Assembly: GCA_030549495.1 (NCBI GenBank)
Contig: JAUIRK010000168.1
Coordinates: 496,001-560,000 of the forward strand
Direction: 5' to 3'
Length of the DNA stretch: 64,000 bases
Source of the DNA: Nectonema munidae
Lineage: Eukaryota; Nematomorpha; Nectonematoida; Nectonematidae
Both the position numbers and the translations under genes were made by a program. The number at the start of each line of letters is the position of its first letter. Position 1 is the first letter of the stretch. Shown piece by piece: positions 27,101 through 39,100 of this stretch. Under the pieces are notes generated by a model that had not been told where the DNA came from, made no database searches, and saw only the letters and a list, made by a program, of their open reading frames with translations.

Positions 27101-30100
27101 TAAAATTAATTCAAACTGATTTGCTTAATTATGGTATCAATTCTGTCTAGCAAAGTCAAAACTTCTGCTGCAAAGTCTTCACCCTCAGAGTTATCAAAAG
27201 ATCCAAGCACTGGAGGATATTGAGAGATATGCTAGACCCACAGTTCATACCGATATTTCATTTGAAACTCCACGCTTTGTAACACAGATCCATGATTTAC
27301 TCAATTTAAACGAAAATGACCGAGCTCACTTTGAAGCGCAACTTCAACCATCCAAAGATCCGGACTTGAAGGTGCAATGGTTCTTCAATAACCAACCCCT
27401 TCAATTCGGTAAGTATTTAACAATATCTTGACTAGTTTTCGTTACTTTTTCAATATTTCAAGTCTTTTTTTATAGAAAGCTTACTACTATCAATTTTTTT
27501 AAAAAGGGATCTATTAAAAATTTCTTTCATATACAATCAATCTTGATAAAATTTATTAAAAAAATTAAACACTTCATAATTTATATATTTAAATATGGAA
27601 AAATCACCATAAACTACGCATTTCCACCTTCAATAAATAATTGAAACTTACTATAAAAAAACGGAATCTCAAATTAAAAAAAAAAATCAGTTTAAAAATA
27701 CCTAAACTTCGTATTAAAAACTAAATCAAAATTTAAATTGGTATATAAGTTATTTAAGTCATATATTTTTCATTTATTGTATTTACAACACGTGTGTACA
27801 TTTTGGGCATTTTTGCTTCTGTATCTAATCAAAAAATTTGACTTGGATTATAAATTATAAATTAATATTTAGACTTATTATTTTAAAAACAAAATTAGAA
27901 GAAAATTTGTTGTCATTTATAGTAATTTTATTTTACAAAAAAGTATCTCAAAATGTTAATTTAGCAGGGTATGTTGTTTGAAAAAACTGATAAAAAAGAG
28001 AAGTTAGTATTTATTTTAATTGAAAAAAACATTAAAAACCATCGATTTATAAGTATTTTAACTAGTAAATACTCGTGTTTAATCCTAACTTATTTACCGA
28101 TATTAGTTGATTGAAAACGGGCGTTTGGGTTATCTACTTAAAGGGAATTTAAACCAAGAAAAAAATTTCTAATGGACAAGTGTGTGAACGAAACGTATAT
28201 TTTATTTTATAATAAATATTCTATTTATCTCTATGATAATTGACCTTTTCTTTGCTATGCATATGTAAAAAACTGTTATGTGTTGAAGCTCAGTGTTTCT
28301 AAAGTAACGGTTCGGATTGTCGACACATATTAGATATGTTCATAGAAATAATAGTTTATAATTGGAAATCAGGTTTCCACATTAGCGAATTAAACACGAG
28401 TGTTTACGGTATATATTTTTGCATCGCTAACATGTGGACTAATTTAATCTATTATTATATATGTTTTTCTAGGAGATAGGTTTAAACTTGTTCATGATTT
28501 TGGCTTCGTGGCTCTCCATATAATGAAGGTCTATCCTGAAGACTCGGGAACTTATACCTGCATGGCGTATAACAAATCTGGCGAAGCTTACACATCTGCT
28601 AATTTGCAGTGTTTTGGTGAGATATTGATTACATTTTCATTTTATTTTACAATATTATTATTAAGAATGAAATAGTAGTATTCTACTACAAACTAAAATT
28701 AATACTTATTGATTACGTATTTATATATTAACATCTATTTCTTGGATGATCGAAAGACAGGTCAAATTGTCGTACTATTCAAGTTATAAATATTATAAAA
28801 AATTAAATGTGTTGAACATTCTCTAGAAGTATGTCTTTTTAATTCTTTAAATCATAAACTGATTTAAGATTTCAATTCAATTTTCAATTAGAAAAACTCG
28901 TTATATTTTTGACTCGCTATAAATATAACAATAACCTATAATTATTTGGTGGCAAATTAAATGAAAATTTATTATGAAAACTTAGTATATGTTTTTGAGT
29001 AACCTATATTTCATAACCAAGATGATCTCAATTAAATTGAGATTCAACTATTTTATGACATTTTTTAATCAAAATGAGTACAGTAATATACATAACGGGA
29101 TAACATTCAAAATGAGAATAGTATTTTTAAAGCTGTCCATTTTTTAGATATAAATTTAGATGAAATATTCATTGTTATATAAGTTATATTATAAATATTT
29201 CTTTGACCTTTGAATATTTGTTCATATCACTTAATAAAAACACATGATACTCATAAAAAAGGCTAATATCAAGAAGCTTCTTTAATAAAAAAGTTTTGAG
29301 ATTGGACAAATCCTGTTCATTTTCAAAAATGTTTCTTCAATTACATGTTGCAGAAAATTAATTTATGATGAAAGTAGAGTTACTAATCATAGAATGAATA
29401 GCAAAATTACATACTGTATAAAGTATTAAAGGAATATCGTAGATACTACAAGCTCTAATTTTGTTATCACTTGATATGAACAGATAGTCAGCCTGGATTT
29501 TATCAACCAATTTTATAAGTTTTTTTCCTATGAAATCATTCGGAATGTTCATTGTTTAATTACAAAAGGGTGTGCAACTATCTCTTTCAAGCAAAAAGAA
29601 AAAGATGGACAAATTTAATTTAAATTAAAAATTATATTGATAGGGATCAAATCTTCACATATTGGCATCTGTGAGAGTTTTGATAACTCTGATCTATTCA
29701 AAATTTCCAGATTTCCTATCACATCTTGGTGAAATTATAATTGTAATCTTAGCTGATAAGCTATATGTTTAAAGATTTTAATTTGCAAAAGAGAAATTTA
29801 TTTTTCACGGTCAAAATCCTTAGCACCCAATTAGATCATCACACCCCTTCCCAGTTAATTGGAACATGGTAGATCCTTTCATATAGTCGAGATTCATACT
29901 CTTTTTTTTAATTATTTTTTTTAATCACATGTTTTCTTTTCAATTTGTTTTCAGGTTGATTCCTACTAATCTTAAGAAGATTTTATAATGCGTTTTCTTT
30001 TTGTTTTTTAAAATAAATATTTCATACTCAACATGATTGAAGAAAGTTTTATAAGTCAAAATATATAAAAAAAAATTTTTATATTTTTTCTATTTACAAT

Positions 30101-33100
30101 CAATATATAACGATTTACTGAATTTTTTTTAGAAAAAAGGTTGTTTTTTTGAAAAAAATGTTTTTCGGGAATATATCACTAATTCAATTGACACTTCAGG
30201 ATATTTTTTAACTCTATTAGCCAAAATGGAGTACAGAAATAAAATTATTGTCGATTTGGTATAAAAACAAATATTTTATTTATAATTTTAAAAATATTTT
30301 TCGAGACAGTTTTTAGACGTAAACTGCAAATTTGATTGAAGTTTACAGATATTTTTAAACTCTAAATGCGTAAACTGAGTCCAAAAATTAAATCAACATC
30401 GTCAATTTGATATAAAAAAAATGTATTTTATTAAAATTTAAAAATATTTTTAAAACATTAGAGGTTGACATTGTAAGATATTTTACAACTTCTAAATTCG
30501 AAATCAATCAATATATTTCATGTAAAATCAATTACTTCTTTTTCTATATTAATGTAGTTTATCGATTATATTTCATAAATCGTCACAAAGTTCAACAAGA
30601 TTTTGTCCTCAAGTTGCTGTTTGATTAAAGTGACCAACCAGATGTCCCGCCTTTCGGACATCTGGAAAAAGGAGAAAGTCCCGATTTTCAATAAATTGTC
30701 CCGCATCCCGCAGCATTTTAAAAAAGTCCCGATTTTAGAAAAGAATGCACGACAAGCCAGAAAACGGCATGCTAAGGAGAAGGCAATATACGGTTTTCAG
30801 TAGCCATGTGACTACCTCGCCAGGATATGAATTTCATATTATTTTTGTTAATTTTATAATTGTTAAACTTTAATAATAACAATTGTTTAACACTGATTAT
30901 CGAGAACTATTTACACATTTAAATTATATGTTTCTCTTTGTCCGTCTTTTGTCGAAGTTTTTAATTTTTGCTGGTCAATCAATTTTTAGTTTGGTCAAAA
31001 ATAATTATCACTATTTAGAATTGTTATTTACTTGATTTATTTTTTGGTTTTAAATTTTTTGTTTTAATATTTTTTTATCATCAATAAAAGCTAAATAAAA
31101 TTTAGAAGATTGTTCGAAATGTTAATTTATAAATTAGATTGATAAAAAAAAAATAATTTTTTTAATATTTTTTACTTGTAGTACAAAAAATATATTGTTA
31201 TAAAAATAGATTCTTATTTTTATATATACACTGTGCGCGTTGAAATGCTTAAAGAATTTTGCGAAACTGCGGGAGTCGAATATCAGATACTTGAATACAG
31301 TAAAACGCGCTGGTTAGCTCTTTTGCCAGCTATGGAAAGAATTTTGAAAATATATGATCCCTTGAAATCCTACTTTCTATCACAGGATAAATGTCCTAGA
31401 ATCTTAGAAGAGTTTTTTGACAAAGATTCTTTTAAAATTTGGCTAGAGTTTGTACACGATCAAGTAGCTCCTTTTCAAAATGCTATAAAACTTATTGAAG
31501 GTGACAAAATTTCGGTAATCGAAGTGGCAAATGAAGTTAACAATTTAAAATTTCAGTGCCGAGCGGTTAGACATTACAATGATATTGAACATTTTCATTG
31601 GGTTACATTGAAACAAGAACTTAAATGGAATGATGTGCAAAAATCATTCGATTATATTACACAAAATTTCCCATATAGTAATATTTCCGAAAATGATCTT
31701 TTTAATGAGGCATCATTATTATAAAAATATTTATAATGAAAAGATTAAATTTTGGCCATCAGCGAAAATCACGGTAGAGAACAAATGGTTGGAAACATTT
31801 CATCATTTTAAAGCAAAACATATTCTATACAATAATGCACTGAAGATAGCAGAATATGCACTGTCTTTATCAGCAACTAATGCTGCCACTGAACGTCTTT
31901 TTTCTACTGTGAATAAAGTATGGATATCAGAAAAATCACAATTAAGTGTTGAGACTTTAAAAGCCATTTTATCTGTGAAATATAATCTGACGAGTTCCTG
32001 TGAAAAATTTCATGATTTTTAAAACAACGACAGCAATCTACTAAAAAGAATTCGCTCAAATGAGAAATATGCCAAAGAATTAATACTATCCATATTCTTT
32101 TAAATTTCGAAATTGTTCTTATGTTAAAAAATATATTACAATACTATTTTTGCGTTCTATGAAATTTTTTGTTGCTTCATATAGACCAAATTTTTAATCA
32201 AGAACCCCATGTTAATGGTGTCCCGCTTTACTGATGTTAAAATCTGGTCACCTTATGTTTGGTGTCACCACTTTAGAGAAATTTCAATGTTTTTTTTTCT
32301 TTTTTTTTTGTAGAAAGTGGTATCTCCAACGATTTGGCATTCTCAAATATGGTATTGTATGTGTCTCTTATCAATAAAAATTTTAGTCCATTGATTAATT
32401 CTCATTTTGAATGCAAAGTCGCTATTTTTATCATATCTGTAATTTCCAGACATATTTACTGGTTATTTTTATTAATCCATATCATGTCGCTTTAACATCT
32501 TGATTTATATATATTATTAAAGAATCACATATCTCACCGATATTTTCTTTGTGAATAAAAATGTTTTACGCGTCATTATTCTATAGTTTTTTTATCTTCG
32601 ACTTTTCAAGAAATACATCCAATATGCTTTTCTACTAAATATAAATTATTCACTTAATGATTTGTTGTTAACTATCTGTTTTTAAGGTTTAACTCCTTTG
32701 AAATATCAAGATATTCATAAATATAATTTTATTTACCATTTTTGTAAAAAAGGACTCATAATTTTTTACATGGTTACTTGTTAAAATTATAGATGATGCG
32801 TAGAATTGAAAAATATTTTATTTTTATTTTTGTTTCCTATTTCTAATATCTCCTCTTTCTATATAACACTTTAATGGCAGATCTTTTGAAGTGCATGTAT
32901 ATTCATTTCATTTAGTAAGCGAACTTTATTTGATAATAAAATTAGATAAGTAAAATGTATCTTATTTTTTTAAATATTTTTTCATATGTTTAGGCAGTCA
33001 TAGTATTTTGAATCAAAGTCAATTACCAGACGGTGCAAATAACATCCTTGCTCTTGAAGCGCAACTTAATGCTCCCAGAAGAACTAAACAACCAGAGGTT

Positions 33101-36100
33101 ACTTCATCATCAGCTCCCAATTTTGAAAAGTATATTTTAAAATTTTTCTATATGTATAAAAAACATTGTCTTGTTCATTATTTAATATTTTTACTGTAAA
33201 GCCAAACACAGTTGTCAAAGTTCCAATGTAAAGCCAAACACATTTTCAAAGTCTCAATTCTTGTAAACTGATGTTAGACATTAGCCCATTAATAGATGGA
33301 GGTTTCACTATACTTCTAATAATTATTCTCTTTTTTGAATATTTAAAAAAAAACTTATAATTAGAAGTTAAAGCATGCTTTTTTGAAAAAATTTAGTTAT
33401 TTGAGTAACATTATATAAAATATAAGCTCGTGGGGCTAGGCGCGAGCGTTTTTGATTGAACGGTAAGTTCCTAATTTTCATTCCATTCAAAACATCACGA
33501 TAGACGCTGCAAAGTCTCGATTTTGTAGAAGCTTGTCTACGGGATTATCTTCGCTAGCATGTATTCAATAATTTCCCTGAGGAAATCATAGTTTGGGCTT
33601 TGCTCCATAAAGAAAGCCACAATAATAAAACTATTAATATATTTCCCGTCAGCGTTCTTAGTAACTTGCTTGGGACTTTAGAATTAGAACATATGTGCTG
33701 ATTTAGGAAGAGTAAATGGTCAAAAATAATGGCTAGTAGCTCTAGATCAGCTATGTCCCAATTATTCTTGGTTATGCCCATTTGGAGTGAGGATTCTAAT
33801 CCCTGTGAGAGAGGCATCCGCAAAATTTTTGCCCTTAACTAAACGTTTGCCTTGGGTGTAAATTGATGTTTCAGCCTATCAGAGGTATCTAATGATGTAT
33901 TTGTTGGCCGTGCTATCTAGTATTCCTATCTTTTAGAGTTGGGAAAATAACGACATTTTTTTGAATTTTCGTTATTGTTATCTCTTTGGTTAATAACAAT
34001 AATGAAGTAATTTTTTGAAATTAACGATAAAAATAATCGCAATACATTTTCACGTTAGCTATTTTTTGTGTTGGTTTCGTTAATCTTTCGTTATATATAT
34101 TTTTACATCCAGTGGTATAAAAGACCAAATAATCAAAGCGCGTTATATTATTTATTCATCACTGCTATACTTCTGCAAATAATATCAATTTTTTCTTATT
34201 TTTTAATTCGAAATTTAAATAATCCGACTCAAGCATTCATCATTTCAAAGTCAAACTAACAAAAATTTGAGATTTTATGGGCAGAAACCCTTGAAATGCA
34301 CTTTTGCAATAGACTACCATACGGTCCAATCTGAAAATAAAGAAAAGAAATAAATGTAAATAAAAGTAATAGCCCGTCCAAAAGATAGAAAAAATGCACT
34401 ATTAACCATGATATGGAAACATTTATTATATTTAAAATAAAATATTTTGTTATGTAAAATTACAAAATCTTTTTTATGCACAGAAAATGTATTCAAACAC
34501 GTTAAAATTTATAGATAAATACATGAAGATTAATCTAATTTTCTATTACTTTTGTATATAATCACATTCGGAAATAATTCATATTTATGGTGTGGTTAGC
34601 AAATTAGCGTACTAGTTATAATAGTTACACTTATTTATGACGTGGTAAATAAATTATAGGTGTCTCTTAATAATAATAATAATCAGACAATTCAATTGAC
34701 AATTATTTAAATTTAGAAGATATTGGAATCCAAATTTTTGTGCTACTTCTATGGGTTTATATCATCTATCTATCTATATATAAACTTTGCACCACTTAAT
34801 AGTTCATTTTTAAAACATATATTCAAAACTTTAACTGTTTCCAATATCAAAAAAGTAATTAATTTTGCAGCTTAAAAATTGTACATTTAAAAACATAGTA
34901 TCTTGTCAAATTTCTTTGGGATTGATGGACATGAAACTTTGCCAAGCTCGCAAAAAATATATGGTAAATTTTTACAACCTTCTTTGTAACAATCAACATC
35001 AATTTGAGGCTTGAGTTAGGCATTTCTGACTTTTGTAATACAAGGTCTTTAAATTGAATCTAGCATCGAAAAACGGACACAATTTTATTGTATGTAGGAG
35101 TAATCGAACCTTCATAAGTGATGAACACAGAGCCCTACTTTTTGACATTTTTAAATTGCTTTACATTTTTTATTATAATTTTTATATTTGAAATATTAGA
35201 CGTTTGAATCCTGAATTTCGAGTTAGGGAAGGTGGTAGAGTTTGCCTTGAGTGCAAATTACAACCTGCTGGTGACGGCACAATGCAAGTTGTTTGGCTTA
35301 AAAATGGGCAAACTGTTGCAATGGGTAGTGTTTTTAAATTTTTATTATTTCTTTCCTTATTTTTAATTTTCTATATTTTCAAGGAAACAGATATAATGAA
35401 ATCAGAGACTTTGGTTACATTGCATTAGAGATTGCACAAACATATTCTGAAGATTCCGGTGTTTACACATGTAGAGCAGTTAATGCTTTAGGTGTAGATG
35501 AAACGTCTACTAAGCTTATTTGTGATGGTAACTTCTTTCTCCACTTTTTATCAGGATTTAAGGTTATTAGACAATTTTCCGAAAAGCAATATTTCGCAAT
35601 GTGTCCACTAAAAATATTTTAAGGAAAATTTTAAAAAAATATTTTTTGTTATTTTAAATTACTGTCAGTTTGATAATCGGGAATCTTAACCCTATTAGTG
35701 CTAGTGGGGGGGGGGCGTGGGCGTTAAAAATTAATTGTACAAAAGTGGCGGAATTACTTGTCAATCAAAATTTTGATTGATGAGAAATATATCTAATAAA
35801 ATATACCTTAATATTTTTTACATAAAATATATGTTTTTATACAAAATCAACCATGCTGGTCTTATTTCTCAGCTCAGTTTTTGCAATTAGTGTGTCAAAA
35901 TATCAGTCAATTTGCCGTTTATGTCATAAAATTTGTTTCCAAATTCATCAAATAAAATTTCTAGTCTCCTTTTTCGCAATTAGAATGCTAAAATATGAAT
36001 GATATTTGTGGTTGACTAATAAAAATTATTTCCTAGAATATTATTTATTTTTTTATAATATAATATATTTTTTATACTTGATCAACCACCCTGATTTGAT

Positions 36101-39100
36101 TTTCGGACTAAATTTTCTTTTTTAATTTAAATTGTCATTTTTATTATCTAAGCCACCACTAGCCAATATTTAATGGGGAGTAAGGTTTTGTATTTCTGAT
36201 AAAACTCTCATAGATTATTTGATTTTTTAATTTCGCTTTTTATTTGTTTTTTTCTGGGATAAATTCTTTATCGAAGAAAAAATGTTTATAATTTAAATTT
36301 GATAAATTCACCTATTAAATTTCAACCAATCAATATAACTGTTTGATTTACTAGCAGGGTTAGGGAGTCGAAGTCTGAGTCGGTATCTAATAAAATTAAC
36401 GAGTCGAAATCGGAGTTGTTTTTTTAAGTATTAAAAATAATTTTTTTCAAGTATTTTAAATAAAGAAGAAAAAATTATTTTTGTAGCCATAAGGTGTGTC
36501 CCTTCTTTAGTCTAAGTCGGAAGCGAATAGTTGGTGTTATGAAGTTTTTAAGTATTTGCAATCCGAGACAGATTTTTTAAGTACTTGGAGTCGGAGTTAG
36601 ATTTTTGTAAGTACTAGGAGTCCGACTCCCTAGCTATTTTTACAATTAAAATTATAAAAAAGATAAAATGATAGAAACAGTGGCGTAGCCAGAAATTGAA
36701 AGGCGGGCAGAAGAGGATTTGGGAGGGGGAGGGGAGCTATTCTAAGCATTAAAGTGAAACAAGTTTTATTAAAGCGTGTGTGTGCAGATATATTTTTGAA
36801 TTATCTGTTGCCAAATACTCAGTCAGACATGGAAACTGTTTTATTCCTTCTGTGTCCATCAATCATGTCTAAATAGAGGAGTAAAATTCGAAAAGCAGTT
36901 GAATCTATGTATACACACATTCATAGCATACTTTTTCTATACATATTATATGAGCAAACACATTGAAGTTGGCAAGAGAAAGATGCTTTCAGTTAGTGTT
37001 ATACAAATAAAGTGTTAATTTATACACATGCTCAATCTCATGCTTGTATAAAAATCTACCCTAGATCCAAAAAAGAAAGTTGGGGCAGTGAAAGTAGTTA
37101 GAGGCCCACTGGCTGCGCCCCTGGATAGAAATATAAACATCTAAGTTAAATAATGCCAAAATTTAGAGTAGACTGCTACCATGTAATAACTGAAAGCGAA
37201 TTTAAAAAAGACAATTTAGAATTTGACGAAAATATAATTTTGAGATTTTTTAATTATAATCAAATTTTAACTATGGTTAATATTTTGTATTTTTTTCATA
37301 AATAGCCAAAAATGAAGTATTATGGATAAATACTTATATATAATTTATATAATCGACTAAAATATTTTTTTTAATGGAATTTTGCTAAAGTCGCAATCGA
37401 TTTTATAAATTTTTTAGCGCTTTTGCTAATAAAATAAAATAATGCTCACTTTTAAAAAGAGCCGTTCTCAATTTGCCAACGACTATTTTCTTTATCATTA
37501 CCCATTTGCAAGATGGGGTTAAATTTTAGAACTTTGGTTCCTTCGGAGTTTTTAGTGTGTTTCCTCAACTTTGTCACAACAGTATTTTTTGCTATTTGTT
37601 TGAACTTTATGTTTGGATTTTTTATTGATATTCATATTTTTTATTTCATTTATTGTATCAATGTTATATATTTTGCAGCTAGGCCATCTATCATCAAAGA
37701 TGCTCAATATCCTCTATCAAAGAACATAATTGAAAAGTTGGAAGATAAGCCAAATCGGATGCTTTACGATCCTTTTCCAAGTAAAATATATTTTTTAGTT
37801 TCCAACCTACCTACGCAACTATTATCAACTATGTATATCCGTACTGATTTAGAATTCTCGAGAGATATCAAGCTAAAAAAATTTTTATCTTACAATTTTA
37901 ATCTAAAAAATTTTCTTGAATAAAATCATGATAAACTTCATTTGAAAAACTTAAAATTTATTTTTTATGAGGAGGAAGAGATCACTCATTTTAAAATAAA
38001 AATACACTTCTCTTTTTACTATTCATCTTAAATAAGGCGTGGATTTAACGTGAATTAACTAAAATATTGCATTTTGCTAATTATACATACCTAAATTTGC
38101 TACCTTTCAATTTATTTGAACAAAGGTATAGCTTTTTACCTTAAAATGTCTATTATAATTTTACATTAAGTCTATTATTATACTTCCATACTCTCAAGTG
38201 AAAAAGTGATAAGCCCACCGTTGTTCTTGTAACAAATACTACTTCAATGATTCTGGAAACTTTTATCATAAAATCAAATGAAATCTTAAGGTGTTTAATG
38301 TAGAAAACGTTTATATAAAAGAAAATTTTTGATTATTGACTAAATATACAGTTTACAAATTATTAAATTAAACAAATGGTCTAAATCTTTACTCTGTCTT
38401 TCCTGACATCTGTTGTTTCTATAATTCGATTATGAAGAGGTAATTTATTGTGATTATTGTGATTTTTAATGTTAATAAAGTTACAAAATCAACCTATTTA
38501 TTCATCTTGATAGTGATTAATAATACTCAAAATTTAAAAAGCCTTCCAGCAAGTTTATTTTTCTAGTGTTAATCTTAAACTATAAAATAGTATAAAAAGA
38601 ATTTTTCCTATTAAAATCTAAAGGTGCAAAAAAGTATTTGAATGAAAAGTAACAAAAAAAAGATGGACTCATCCGTAACCACTCGAAAATTTTCTGAAAG
38701 AAATCTTCCCGGCGAAAACATACCAACTTTAGTTATTCAACTAACTCTTCTGTAGTTATGAAATTATCTAAGCTCGGCACATAACGGGATATATTAATAA
38801 AATCCGGAAGATAAAAATATACAAAACATTTTTGAAATAAATTTGTCTTCGCCGGTTTTTTATCCTGGTTTTTTTCCTCTGAATAATTCAAAGGTTTTTA
38901 CGGTTAGGTGGTGCTCTGGTGAACCGATTCTAACCTTGTCAGTAAGATTGTTTCCCACTTTGGGAGCGTTTGCATTAGGATTGTATCCTTCATTCTTCTG
39001 TATTTACATATTTGAAACATACACTTGTAAAATAATATATATCAAGGTATAGTTATGCAGTAACGAGTGTTAACTCCTTGACTCACCATTCCAGCGGCAC

